DNA of 64,000 nt, taken from positions 186,001 to 250,000 of the forward strand of contig JAIXMF010000003.1 of assembly GCA_025201365.1 (NCBI GenBank). Reading direction: 5' to 3'. Positions 11,001 to 21,438 of this stretch are shown in pieces. Made by a program: the position numbers and the translations under genes. Source of the DNA: Syncephalis plumigaleata (taxonomy: Eukaryota > Zoopagomycota > Zoopagomycetes > Zoopagales > Piptocephalidaceae). Positions within the stretch are counted from its first letter, which is position 1. Every line of letters begins with the position of its first letter. Below the pieces are notes generated by a model. The model was not told the DNA's origin. It did not search any database and was given only the letters and a program-made list of their open reading frames with translations.

Positions 11001-12802
11001 TCGTCACGAGCTTCCATCCATTCAGCGAGTTCTTGACCGGTAGTTGTGATGGGAGCTTGTAATACCGCGTCTGCTGGGCTACGATGTGCCGTGCCGCGCG
11101 CGCGAGGTAAGTGAGCAATGGTTACTAGTTGTCGGTTTGCTTGTGACAAGTTGTCTCGCGGAGCATGTTCTCGCGGTGCATTGTTACGTGGCACAATGGT
11201 GCGTGGTGCAACAGTGCGCGGTGGTTTATTGTGTGGTGGATTGTTGCGTTGAGGGTGGTCACGCGGTATTGGTACCGGTGGCTTTGCAACTGGGACTTGT
11301 ATAGCTGGTGGAGCGGGTACCATTGGTATGTCGTCAATTTGCATAGCATCTTCGGCATAAATTGGTTGTGGGTGTGGTAATGCTACAGGTACTCGTGGAC
11401 GTCGTGGTATAGCGACCTCGACTCTATCCATTGTTCGAGTATTCTGCTTCTTGTTGACAGGTGCGTTGGAGAGAACATCTTCCGTTTGGTGTTTCGCAGC
11501 ATAAACTTCATAGAGCTGATCGTATGTAGCATCGTCGTAGTATGCTTCTTCTTGCGAATAGTCTTCTTCATAACCTGTTGTTACGTCCGTTGAATAGGTG
11601 GGCGATTCCTGTGAGTATTGTTGAGTGATTGGATAGGCTTGTTGATGTAGATGTGGACATTGATATCGCCAGTGGCCATGTTGATGGCAATTGGGACATG
11701 GATTGACGGGGCTGCCGTCTTGATTGCGCTGAGCATTGTAAGGTGGTTGTCTGTTGATCGTGTCGATGTGAAGATGAGCCAATTGATCAGTAAGTTCGTT
11801 GACTTCGTTGGCGTGAGCTGCTTGGCTAGCTGTAGGGTTGAAACCGAAGGGTTTGTTGATACCGTTGTTGGTGAATTTGGCCGCGGGCACGTTGTTAGTA
11901 CCGGGCTGTTGATGAGTAGTTGAATGTTTAGTTGGGGCTGTGTTTACCCGCGTTTGATATTGTCGCTGTTGCGTGTGTTGCGTAGCGCGATTAGAATGTG
12001 AGTGAATAGTGCGATCATGTTGCTGTGGAGGCATGAATTCAGAGCGTACGAATTCATGTTGACTATGTATGATTCTGTGTTGAGACTTGGGGACAGTAGG
12101 TTGAATAGCCGCGTAGTTATTGGCTGATCGATGAGCATGCTCTTGCAGGCGAGCGGCCTTTCGTATAGTATCGAGGCTGGCATCAGGTCCTACTTGAGCT
12201 GTAATTAAGGTACGTAGCGTTTTAGAAATACCTTCCAGAAAGGTAATACGAATGTCGGAATCTGATACTACGCGTGTATGGCGTACTCGTTCCGCTAGGT
12301 CTTGTAGTCGCTCTAGGAACTGGATGGAGGATTCGTAAGACTCTTGTCTGCTGGTACGTAGTAAATGATCCCAGTACGCAAGTAGTTCCGGACCTACGAA
12401 TTGCATAAAGTAGGCACCATAGAAGCAGTCGGGCTCATAGTCAGTAGCGTTGTTTCCTCGTTTCCAATTGTCGATATCGTTCATGCTACGTCGCCACCAA
12501 CGATTGGCACCATCGCGTAGGTATGTGCCTACGGCTTTCAGTTTTTGACCGTTGGACCATTCATGGCGCTCCGCAGCTTGCTCAAAGAGGTCAAGCCATA
12601 TGATAGGATCTTCTCCTTTTTCTACGCCTAAACCGCTAAATAGCAGAATAGTTTTATCGAAGGTAGGAGTGTCATCGTTAGCATCGCGTTCTCTATCTGT
12701 TGGTTCGACTACTGGAGGATTTCCTTCAGGATTGACTTGGCGCTCGAGCTCCGTAATCCGCTGCCTCATGGCTTCGAACTGTGTGCGTATTTCGTCGTCC
12801 AT
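8003..12802 (-). CDS. Retrotransposon ORF1: Gag-protease-RT-RNase H-dUTPase, 1599 aa
   Basis: The order of parts, with rough residue positions, is as follows. A Gag capsid-like helical region lies at about 60-240 (WLDLFEQAAERHEW, RTLITAQVG). A CCHC zinc knuckle, CPNCHQHGHWRYQC, lies near 380. The aspartic protease ALYDTGAAFSIIS is near 670. Reverse transcriptase lies at about 1040-1230 (FCIDYRKLNAKTKRDAYPLP, then VYLDDI). RNase H follows at about 1300-1420 (ILATDASYDGLGAVLSQ). The last about 130 residues are a trimeric dUTPase with its motifs in order: RGSAGYDL, PRSSLA, the GVIDADYRGNV motif, GDRIAQLI, and the C-terminal VSGFGSTG arm. dUTPase removes dUTP and so limits uracil in newly made cDNA. 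The combination of Gag and Pol in a single frame occurs in several Gypsy lineages. Confidence 0.93.
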   Translation of the reverse strand: MDDEIRTQFEAMRQRITELERQVNPEGNPPVVEPTDRERDANDDTPTFDKTILLFSGLGVEKGEDPIIWLDLFEQAAERHEWSNGQKLKAVGTYLRDGANRWWRRSMNDIDNWKRGNNATDYEPDCFYGAYFMQFVGPELLAYWDHLLRTSRQESYESSIQFLERLQDLAERVRHTRVVSDSDIRITFLEGISKTLRTLITAQVGPDASLDTIRKAARLQEHAHRSANNYAAIQPTVPKSQHRIIHSQHEFVRSEFMPPQQHDRTIHSHSNRATQHTQQRQYQTRVNTAPTKHSTTHQQPGTNNVPAAKFTNNGINKPFGFNPTASQAAHANEVNELTDQLAHLHIDTINRQPPYNAQRNQDGSPVNPCPNCHQHGHWRYQCPHLHQQAYPITQQYSQESPTYSTDVTTGYEEDYSQEEAYYDDATYDQLYEVYAAKHQTEDVLSNAPVNKKQNTRTMDRVEVAIPRRPRVPVALPHPQPIYAEDAMQIDDIPMVPAPPAIQVPVAKPPVPIPRDHPQRNNPPHNKPPRTVAPRTIVPRNNAPREHAPRDNLSQANRQLVTIAHLPRARGTAHRSPADAVLQAPITTTGQELAEWMEARDDPSKGTYAAPRTTHKKKIQLAHPIRLHSRSNPDRHPIQFYVNINGHTVAALYDTGAAFSIISDKLCSLLEITPDRPSHIVGSGIGGLSQSLGLIEKLPITIGEHEMDAEVFIHANTNFDLLLGSDWIDTVHSYRHPVTHEIHMKLNNRDIIVPSFATEAEKVIHDQQLGIVAIDVNHLLQQQDAIKSTVVEYDDSQDDCETDSEDESVDSEDTNPTTIPGRTRCVFPITITNNQELVLPAGQRAEWKPSTATRDNTTYLAIANLHALIPAGIFASHSIGPLKNLRIQLVNLLPNTVSIPVGTQIAELEVADDVILKSINTADDLRIAIQDVEAISVEQQPRIVAAVEQAVFTENDFLERMDSDLSNARQQQLLSLLLRNTDLFAHNSMEFGRTHLAEHNIELTDPTPVRCRPYRYGPKDNQVIAEKVKDMLEKGVIEPWNGPWAFPVVLVNKKDGDIRFCIDYRKLNAKTKRDAYPLPLIDAIFDSLAGASWFSAIDLASGYWQVPMRESDIEKTAFICQQGTYAYRLMPFGLVNAPSTFQRLMDRVFSGLLWVSVFVYLDDIQIFSTTFSSHLVHLQETFDRLRNAGLKIKLSKSEFGKRELTFLGFRTSKHGLSTDTSKVDKVRDCRPPTNVTELRSFLGLASYYRRFIRDFARIAEPLHRLLRKNVDFKWNTEQQKAFNHLKERLTSAPVLIYPDFNAEFILATDASYDGLGAVLSQIGEDGKEHPIAYASRSTSIPEQRLATVTELEASALIWALEKFRHYILHSKVKVYTDHSALQFIVDKENDHHRKFARWAHKVSEFPCLVEYKKGHRNGNADALSRPPIASNTVAAVTTSTLLRVKLLSPSATLPKRATRGSAGYDLATARDVLLPAGQQRLIPTDIAIEMPNGVYARIAPRSSLASKYSIIIQAGVIDADYRGNVQVMLYNLGSKDVQFHTGDRIAQLILECYLSPPVMQVNDLSCTTRNVSGFGSTGLNASIPSSSSPKAELSQPARQQ

Positions 12803-12865
12803 TGTAGGTTAATGGATGGATCGATACGTGAAAAAAAAAGTAAAATAAAATTTATAAGTTCAAGG

Positions 12866-12931
12866 AAGGAAGGAAGGAAGGGAGGAAGGGAGGAAGGAAG
12901 GAAGGAAGGAAGGAAGGAAGGAAGGAAGGAA
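12866..12931. repeat. GGAA/GAAG tandem repeat in element leader
   Basis: About 65 bp of GGAAG-type tetranucleotide repeat lies between the 5' LTR and ORF1. It reads as pyrimidine-rich on the coding strand, like the leaders of the host genes here. Confidence 0.9.
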
Positions 12932-12993
12932 TTTGTGGCTGTTGTGAGATAAAGAATTGTTTGCAGGAGGTGCGCAGGACTAAAGACGCGTCC

Positions 12994-13007
12994 TGGTGTG
13001 CTCGCCA
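12994..13007 (-). other. Primer-binding-site-like sequence
   Basis: Three bases inside the 5' LTR the coding strand reads TGGCGAGCACACCA. The initial TGG would pair with a tRNA CCA end. I could not assign the tRNA that would match the remaining bases. Confidence 0.5.
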
Positions 13008-13010
13008 AGT

Positions 13011-13385
13011 TGTTAACGTTGTAGCTAACGATAGAGAGAAAGTAAGACAATTTAAATAAACACTTTTAAACACAAGTAGACACAGAGAGAGAAATTGATA
13101 GTTAATTAGTTACTTCTTTATTTACAAGATAATGGTGAAGTATTTATAATAATAATTAGATAAGTAGAAATATAATAGTAATAGTAATATAGAATCACAA
13201 GATTCTCTTATGACTGCTCGGCTGATTTGTAGTATTAATAGATTTACAGGATGACGGCGAATGTTGTCGTCATAGCCGAGATCAACTGATGTTGTCGTGA
13301 TCTGGTCAGGTAAGATCTGCTGACATATTTACAAACGTCGTGACTTATCATGAGATATATGTACATCAATATAGCTATCGTAACA
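13011..13385 (-). repeat. LTR (5' copy relative to element transcription)
   Basis: This is the 375-bp partner of 6328-6702 with the same TG..CA ends. It should contain the element's promoter. Confidence 0.95.
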
Positions 13386-13389
13386 ATAC
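13386..13389. repeat. Target-site duplication, right copy (ATAC)
   Basis: Matches the ATAC at 6324-6327. Confidence 0.7.
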
Positions 13390-13811
13390 TGTATACTAAA
13401 TGTCGAGTGAATTAGCACTTTCTTCCTTTCTTTTCTGCTATTATATACAATTATTACGCGATAAATAATATAAGTAAGCATTGTATATATTGTAAAAACA
13501 ACGGAGAGTATATTATTGATACTAAAATATGGAATACATGCTTATAGGACCATTATTGCGTAATTTTTTTTTTTTTTTTTTTTCTTGTTAGAACATATTT
13601 GGCTATATGCCGTCTTTTATTATAAATGAATAAACCAGGGTTATAATAACAAACAATTTGACAAACAGCCCAATGCCCACGGAATGGAAATGTGTCTTGC
13701 GAGTGCAGAACACGGTTGTGTAGCAGAAAAACCAACTAGCATATAGTCGGTAGGTTAATAAATGTCAACATTTCTGTTGACTAGTTAGAAATGATACCTT
13801 TTTCCCTATGA
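13390..13811. other. Intergenic between LTR element and tRNA cluster
   Basis: AT-rich, with a T run of about 19 at 13564-13583 and a small inverted repeat near 13766-13783 (GTCAAC..GTTGAC). No gene is seen. Confidence 0.6.
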
Positions 13812-13883
13812 CGGGATTGGCAGGAATCGAACCCAGGACCTATTCGTCCGAGAAATAGAGCGTAACCACTTGGCTACAACCCC
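13812..13883 (-). tRNA. tRNA-like sequence, apparent anticodon CGG (Pro?), possibly a pseudogene
   Basis: The sequence is 72 nt. A perfect 7-bp acceptor stem including one G-U (GGGGTTG with CAATCCC) and a B-box GGTTCGATTCC are present. The anticodon arm can form five pairs around CTCGGAC, which puts CGG at the anticodon. Several features argue against a normal tRNA-Pro: the D stem pairs poorly, the T stem has a C-C mismatch at its base, position 37 is A rather than the G usual in tRNA-Pro, and no run of four T follows on the minus strand. It may be a degraded tRNA or an organelle-derived copy. Confidence 0.5.
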
Positions 13884-13978
13884 ATCCTCCATTATTGCGT
13901 AATTTTTTATAAATTTCATTTTTTGGTGCTTTTTTACTATCCACTATACATATGTATAAATCCCTAAATCTTTAACAA

Positions 13979-14051
13979 GCGACTTTAGCTCAGTTGGGAG
14001 AGCGTTAGACTGAAGTTCTAAATGTCCCCCGTTCGATCCGGGGAAGTCGCA
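13979..14051 (+). tRNA. tRNA-Phe (GAA)
   Basis: This is a 73-nt cloverleaf without an intron. The acceptor stem is GCGACTT with AAGTCGC, the A-box is TAGCTCAGTTGG, the anticodon loop CTGAAGT gives GAA, and the B-box is GTTCGATCC. A T5 terminator follows within ten bases. This should be a working gene. Confidence 0.95.
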
Positions 14052-14397
14052 TTCCTTTTTGTTTTTTGTTGCTATTTAGGTCACGTGATAATACTGCATA
14101 AAATGAATATATATTCTATTTTATTATACTAGAGAATATGTAAGGTTGTATGTAGTTTAGCAAAGAGACAAGTAGCATAGAAAGAGAGCGTATTTATGAT
14201 ATGATATGCTACGGTGTTATGATTGTTATCGTGTACGATTGTGGTGATACACGGCTGACCATTGACGACGTTTACCCACTTTCACTTACGTGGATATTTC
14301 CATTCTGTCATCCGACGTTTATCGCCAACTGCCATCTGCCTATTTCTTGTCGTGTCTCTACTGGTTGTTCATCCGTCGGGTTTCTTGTACATCCATC
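14052..14397. other. Intergenic, upstream of gamma-adaptin
   Basis: Presumed promoter and leader of the AP-1 gamma gene. No other gene is seen. Confidence 0.5.
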
Positions 14398-17300
14398 ATG
14401 GTCTATTATCGTTTAAAGGGTGAGACGCGCTTGAGTTATTTGCATATATGCATGCATACTAATTGGTTCGTGGTCGTTAGACCTCATCAAGGCGGTGCGG
14501 TCTTGCAAGACTGCCGCTGATGAACGTGCTATTATTCAAAAGGAATCGGCCGCTATTCGTACTTCGTTTCGCGAGGAGAGCTCTGATATGCGCTACATCA
14601 ATATCTCCAAGCTGCTCTATATACATATGCTGGGTTATCCGTCTTATTTCGGTCAAATTGAATGCTTAAAGCTAGTGGCATCACCGCGATTCACTGATAA
14701 ACGTTTGGGCTACCTAGGAATCATGCTATTGCTCGATGAGAAGCAGGAAACACTTACTCTAGTGACTAATTCGTTGCAAAAGTACGTATTCTATGTCAAT
14801 GAATGCTGCTATACTAATGATAAATACGTAGTGATATGCATCATTCTAGCATGTACATCACTGGATTAGCGTTGTGTACAATGGGCAATATCGCCTCGTC
14901 GGAAATGGCACGAGACTTGTGCGACGAGGTAGAACGATTGCTGGCCAGTTCCAATGCGTATGTTCGTAAGAAGGTGACTATTCATACTACTAGGAAAGGA
15001 CAAGTATTAGTATAGTAAAGCTAATGAAATAACATAAACTAGGCAGCTTTATGTGCATTACGTATCATTCACAAGGTGCCAGATCTGCTAGATCATTTTG
15101 TCGATCGAGTTGAAGTTCTACTTGACGATAAGAATCATGGTGTGCTGCTAACTGCCGTTACACTTATTACCGAGCTATGCAAGAGAAGTGAAGAGACATT
15201 GCAGCAGTTTAGACGAGTAAGTAGAATAAATGATTGAATTGCTCGTTATTCATAATCATTAATTACTGTTATACTACGTGTAGATGGTGCCAACAGTTAT
15301 ACGTCGATTGAAATCATTAATATCGGCTGGTTTCTCGCCAGAACACGATGTGAATGGCATTAGCGATCCATTTGTTCAGATCAAACTATTGAGACTACTA
15401 CGTATACTAGGTCATGGTGACAACGAAGCAAGTGAACTAATGAATGATGTACTGGCTCAGGTAATACGATATGCTTAGATTCAATTAGTATACAAACTGA
15501 CACACACATATATATATATGTATATTAGGTGGCCACCAATACTGATGGTGCCAAGAATGCTGGTAATGCCATTCTATACGAAACGGTATTGACCATTATG
15601 GCCATCGAGTCTGATCAGGCATTGCGTGTATTGGCCGTCAATATCCTGGGTCGTTTCTTGTCCAACAAAGATAACAATATTCGGTAATAGGCATGAATTG
15701 AACTATACGATTATTGTTAACTAATATATTCTGCTTATAGTTATGTGGCTCTTAACACCTTGTTAAAGACAATGGCCATTGATCATACAGCAGTACAGCG
15801 ACATCGTAACACCGTGCTCGAATGTCTACACGATGCTGATATTTCTATTCGTCGACGAGCATTGGAATTATCGTTTGCACTGATTAACGAACAAAATGTG
15901 CGTGTAATGACGCGTGAACTGTTAGCATTCCTGGAAACAGCCGATGAAGAATTCAAACCGAATATGACAACGCGAATTTGCCAGGCAGCACGTGAATACG
16001 CGCCTAATCCACGCTGGCACATTGATACAGTATTACGCGTATTAAAATTGGTAAGTGAATGAATGAATAAGATACTATAACAGCTTGTACTCACTTCAAT
16101 ATTAGGCTGGCAATTCAATTAAGGAGGATATACTTGCTAGATTCCTACGTCTAGTTAGTCAAACTGGTGATCTACATGGCTATACTGTACGCAAACTATT
16201 TGTAGCCCTACAGGAGGATGTTTCACAGGTGATTATTACGCTAGATCATTGATGTAGGCATATACTAATGAAATGCATTATAATAGGAAGCATTAATATT
16301 GGCTGGACTATGGACTATGGGTGAATACGGCGACATTCTCGTGCAAGGAGGCAGTAATTTTGACGAGGAAAAGCTACAACAAGAGGTAAGTTATCGAGTT
16401 ACTCTATTCTAGCCTGTATTGCATACTCACTCATACTATCCATTGTTATTTATTGCGGTAGATATCGGAGAAGGATGTGGCCGACATGTTAGACACGATA
16501 GTGAATAGTCCACATGCCACCACTACAGTGCGAGAGTATGCACTTACCGCAGCTGTCAAGTTAACGGGTCGCTTCCAATCGAGTAATGTACTCCATCGTC
16601 TGCAACAACTGGTTGAACGCTACAAGACGGCAGTCGATGTTGAGATACAGCAAAGAGCCGTGGAATACGCGGCACTTATCAGTCTAGGCGATATTCGATC
16701 CGCTGTACTTGAGCGTATGCCTGTTCCAGAGATTAAAGAGGAAAAGGTAGCACCACTTATATCAGGTTCATCAACATCTGGCACCACAAGCAAAAAGACA
16801 ACAAGTGCAACTGTTGATGTATGTCACTATGCTAATACAATTACTGAATACCACTAATCTTTATTATTCTATAGTTACTGGATCTAATGGTCAATGAACC
16901 AGTTACTACGCCACCACAGGATCAGGCAGGATCAGGATCTACAGCAGCAACAATGAATCTAATCACAGATATCTTTGGCACTACCAGTTCACCTAATATC
17001 AATACTACGCCATCCAGCAATGCTACACCATCATTATTGGATCAATTAGGTGGATCTGCTTTCACTAGTAGTCCAGCACCAACTACTAGCACTACTAGTA
17101 CAACTACAGGTCTAGGTATTGATGTAGCTACACCACCCACCAATACATCCTATACAGCTATCGATCAACATGGTCTACTAGTGACATTGTCACCGAGTAA
17201 AGACACACAGAACCCTAATGTATTGAACATTCAAGTTAATTTTACGAATACTGGAGTGGGTGCCACTGTCGATCAACTACTATTCCAAGTTGCCGTACCA

Positions 17301-17621
17301 AAGGTATTTGTTAACTATCATTCTCATTTATACGATCAGTGTAGTAATAATACATGTATAATAGACTCAAAAGATTCAATTTCTTCCTGTATCTGATACT
17401 ACCGTGAAACCAGGTCAAACTGTACAGCAAGTCATTCGTATTGCTAATCCTAATAAGGTACGTGACAAATAGTAACACACTCATCCTCGTATTAACTTAT
17501 GATTGCCATTTATTAGACGGCTATCCGTTTACGACTCAAGCTATCCTTCCGTAATGTATCTACTCAGAATACAGTGGAGGTGCTAGGTGAATTTAGCGGA
17601 TTCCCCGCTGAGATGCGTTAA
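14398..17621 (+). CDS. APL4: AP-1 complex gamma-adaptin, multi-exon
   Basis: This is the large subunit of the AP-1 clathrin adaptor, which sorts cargo between the trans-Golgi and endosomes. The first exon is tiny (MVYYRLK) and is joined through a split Asp codon to [17 protein letters not shown]. This restores the conserved N-terminus and fixes the start at 14398. The adaptin trunk follows with family hallmarks: [57 protein letters not shown] and [13 protein letters not shown] Ser/Thr/Pro-rich hinge is coded at about 16890-17160. The gamma-ear follows ([26 protein letters not shown]) and ends in [15 protein letters not shown]. About ten short introns are needed. It converges on Cdc16 with 199 bp between the stop codons. 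Confidence 0.95.
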
Positions 17622-17820
17622 TATCCTCTTCACGTAGTAGACACATCTATTGCTCTGTTACTCATTCTTTCATCTTTCCCTTAACGTTGATCCATGTTGT
17701 TCACGTAACTCATATTAGTAGAAAAGCATTAATAAAATAGGTTGGCTTGATTATACTTTATTGATACTATTACTAATATACGGTGTATTTGCTATGATTA
17801 CAGTCCAATTCCTCTATTAA
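17622..17820. other. Short convergent intergenic spacer
   Basis: Only 199 bp separate the stop codons of gamma-adaptin (+) and Cdc16 (-), so their 3' UTRs must be short or overlap. An AATAAA-like signal lies near 17730. Confidence 0.6.
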
Positions 17821-20800
17821 TTAGTCAAAACTCATATCTGTACCACTACTTTCACTGTCAATGTGATGATAATCATCTTGTTGATCTACTCCTTCAACAT
17901 GATCATCATTGTCTCCATTATTACTAGTATGTTGTTGATGTGATGACATGAAAGCATTTAAACTAGCAGTAAGTGGTCTCTGTTCAGTACCCTCTACACT
18001 CAATGTATCTGATGGTAGATCATCTAGTGAAAATGACACTTCATCATAGGAAGCTATCTTTGCTAATCCACCATCTACCTGTTCTTGTATTGCCATATTC
18101 AATAACTCAGTAGTTAATGGATTGTTTGATGATAACCCTAATGCCTATAACATACAGCAATATTAGTCATGATCATCATTGTAGCATAGTTACTAATAGC
18201 TACTTACTTGATGATAGTATTCAATGGCCTTCTCAATGTCACCCATTGCATGATGAACGTAGCCTAGACCGGTGTAAGCATCTGCTCGTCGTGGACATCG
18301 TGTTTTCAGTTTAATGAAACACTTTTTAGCTTCCTCGTAATTGCTAATTTATTTATTTGTTTATTTCATAGTTATTATTCACCTAGCATGATGACTTACC
18401 CTAATCTACGATGAGCTTGACCTAGATTGGACCATATGTCATTCTCAACAGATGCATCATACTCCATTTCTTTAATCATGTCAAGTGCCATGTTAAAATG
18501 CTCGATAGATTTCTCGTATCTATTTCCATTGAATGTGAATCGATGCATCAATAGATAGAACTGTGTGTGTCACTTACTCTTTCTGTTCGTAATAAAGTAC
18601 TGCGAGTTCATTGTTGAGTAGTGCATCACTAGGACCTAATTCGGCAGCACCTAACAAGTATTCCTGAGCTACACTTAGATTTTTTTGTTTTAGTAATTGC
18701 ATGCCAATGAATAAAGTAGGGAAATGTGATCTATATATATAAATACATAAATGAAGGCAATATAGCATTAGTATTCGCATTATAGAATGTCATCATTCAC
18801 TTACCCGGGAAATAGTCGATCTGCACTGGAATACTCTTGAATTGCTTGATCATACTCTCCTTCTTCAGCAAATGTATGAGCATAGCCAATACGTGCAGGA
18901 CCATAGTTGGTGTCCATTTGTGAGGATTTCCTACAACATCATCATTATTATTCATTGGTGTATTAGTCTATCAATTACAATAGGTGCATGTCATTGTATT
19001 CCCTACTTGAAGTAACGACGTGCTTCTGTTGTTTTCTTAACAGAAAAGTAGTAGCAACCCACACAGAACCAAGTGACCGGTAATTCAGGGAATCGATCCA
19101 CCAATTCCTTACCCAAATGGAAAAGACGATGTTGATCGCGTAACTCGTAGAGACATGCAATATGTGTGGTTAGAACTGTAGGATGATACTGCTCCACTTT
19201 GAGTAGTCTATATCAATTACATTGCATCAGTATAAAGGCTAGCTGCTTCTTTATCAATGAATAACTTACCCTTTAGTAATGGTTAGACAATCTTTGAAAC
19301 GACCACGCGCAAATGCACTATCAGCTATACTAAGCTCAACATCAACATTGTTTACAAGTCCATATTCCTCTTCAAGTGTACGCTTAAGCGGTAGCAATTC
19401 CTTATTATTAGATGGCTGTAGTATACCATGTATAGAATGATAGTATTAGTAACATATTAATTAACACATTATAATTAGATTTCATGTACTTACCATGCGT
19501 TGCTTAATGGTATAAATACTACGAACGAACTTGGCATCTTCCTCTCTCAATTGAGTGAAATCCAATGATGATAGAAACTCTTGTTCTAGATATACAATGT
19601 TAATAGACTGTATTACTATCCCATACTCCTCATTAAACTCACCTTCTGTCTGTTTCATCATTTGATTAATCACTAATGCTTGATATGCCTAATAGTATTG
19701 TCATTAGCCATCATCATGATCTATATTATTCATTATACAAATGATATAATTACCTCATAACATTTGATATCAGTCTTCAATGCTTCTTTAAAACATTCCT
19801 TGGCTCGTTTTACATTCTCTTGTTCCAAGTAGACTTGTCCTCTTAGATAACACATGGATGCTTCTAACTGATAATGATAAATAAGTAAATATACACACAT
19901 TGTATTTGTCATTATTTACCTTGATACCTTCTGGTGCATTCTTTACTTGACTAACTTGTCCATTGCCTATCATAATAGTTAGTTATTGTATCACATATTA
20001 TTTCTACATTATTAAATTACCATTCATTTTAGTAAATGGATTGGTCTCCCCTAGTATTTCTAGAGCTGCTTGCCACTTCTTTAATTTCGTCTATACTCAT
20101 ACTTAATTATAAGCATGTTATTATTGCAATGTCTATTCATCTTACCATGCATTGAGCAGCTAGGAAACGACAGGCTACACTCGAGTTAAGCAAGTGCTTT
20201 CTCGTTAATAATTTCTCCACTCGAACGTATTGTCCGGTCAAGTAGTAGACCTGAGCCAGCCAGAATATATCATTGGGATCATTGGTCATTGACACCACTT
20301 TGTCACCCCAGAATATTGCACTATCATATAGATGTTGTTGCATCGCATCATGTCGCCAACATCGAATACGCTCGACTAGATCCGAGTCTGATACTTGCGT
20401 GTCTTGAACATCAGTTAGATTAGCCTCTGGTGTATTCATTGCTTCATTCGCATTCACATCAAAAAGATTCGATCGTCGATGATTAAGCTTCTTTGCTACG
20501 GTGGATCGATTGATCGTATGTCCCGATGAATTAGAGGAGGGTGCTGATAGAGTGGAAGCACGAGCTGGCGACAATATATGTCCACCGATATTGTGATGTG
20601 ACGGTGAACCTTGCAGATATAATTGTTGCGTGTCATGTGCCGGTGAATGTGGAAAGGATCTCGGTGTTAGTGCGGTTTGCGAGAATCCTTGAATATTTGG
20701 TTGTGCTTCCGCGATTGCCGATGACATGTTTCTTTGAATGTTCGATTGACGATGTCGTTGATCTGAGCCATGTGATGCTGATTCTACTGAAGATGGATTG

Positions 20801-21438
20801 GCACTACCTGATAATGAAGCGGAAGCAGAAGAAGCGGAAGAAGAAGCTTGCGATGCAACAATAGCAGATGGTGTATGATAGTTATTTGTATTGTCTGCAG
20901 TTAATAAATTATCGGATGATCGAGATAGTTGAGGTGTATGACGTTGTTGCTGCTGATGCTGATGCTGCTCGCGCTGTTCTCGTTGTTGTACACGTCTACG
21001 TGTTCGCGTTCCAATAGGTGGTGATATTGCTTGTGTGTTCACCGGTGTGACTACCGTACGATTCCGATTTGTATGTTGTGCTGCTGTAGCATTAGGTGTA
21101 GTTGATGTGTTATTTAGTGAGTTTACACGACGAATAGATGCTGCTGGTGTTGGTGTAGTTGCTGTAGCTGTCTGCGCTGTTCTACCAATGTCTGTATGCG
21201 TGGTATTTGATTCTACACGTCTTCTAGTTACATGGATTGTAGTACTACGACTTGTAACCGTGCGACTCACTCTGTTAGAACGTGTTGATATGGTGGGCGT
21301 TTCAATCACTCTATCTCTTATTCGCGGTTGACGTCGCGTTGATGCTGTCGAGCTACCTTGTATGCTATCACGCTGCTCGCTATTTCTAGATGCTGCTGCT
21401 GCCGCCGCTGTTCTTCGAGTGCGTGGTGCTGCCGGCAT
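17821..21438 (-). CDS. CDC16: Anaphase-promoting complex TPR subunit Cdc16/APC6
   Basis: This is a scaffold TPR subunit of the APC/C ubiquitin ligase. The first exon, read from MPAAPRTRRTAAAAAASRN, is about 300 residues of Ser/Thr/Gln/Asn-rich sequence and then enters the conserved region (DLVERIRCWRHDAMQQHLYD, IFWLAQVYYLTGQYVRVEKL, RFLAAQCM). Later exons carry TPR units typical of Cdc16. They include VTWFCVGCYYFSVKKTTEAR, IGYAHTFAEEGEYDQAI, HFPTLFIGMQLLKQKNLSVA, DALLNNELAVLYYEQKE, NLGQAHRRLGNYEEA and ADAYTGLGYVHHAMGDIEKA. A long basic/low-complexity N-terminal extension is longer than I expect for yeast Cdc16. The C-terminus is acidic. There are about ten exons. The leader upstream of the ATG is pyrimidine-rich on the coding strand (21480-21530). 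Confidence 0.92.

Larger units (their letters stand above)
6328..13385 (-). mobile_element. Complete Ty3/Gypsy LTR retrotransposon with dUTPase
   Basis: The element is 7,058 bp with two 375-bp LTRs bounded by TGTTA..TAACA and flanked by ATAC duplications. Coding is on the minus strand, so the 5' LTR is at 13011-13385. Parts in order are the 5' LTR, a primer-binding-site-like TGG sequence, a GGAA-repeat leader, ORF1 (Gag, protease, reverse transcriptase, RNase H, dUTPase), ORF2 (integrase), a short purine-rich tract and the 3' LTR. The order RT-RNase H-integrase identifies Ty3/Gypsy. The element looks whole, with long open frames and LTRs that I read as identical, so the insertion is recent. 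The dUTPase is an unusual passenger. Two tRNA genes or tRNA-like sequences lie 430-600 bp beyond its 5' end. Confidence 0.93.

Noticed and set aside
12866-12931. GGAAG repeat considered as a CRISPR or minisatellite
   Set aside because: It is a simple tetranucleotide-type microsatellite inside the retrotransposon leader.
13979-14051. tRNA-Phe as a specific target of the retrotransposon
   Set aside because: The insertion lies almost 600 bp upstream, whereas Ty3-type targeting is within a few bases of the Pol III start. Proximity alone is not evidence.
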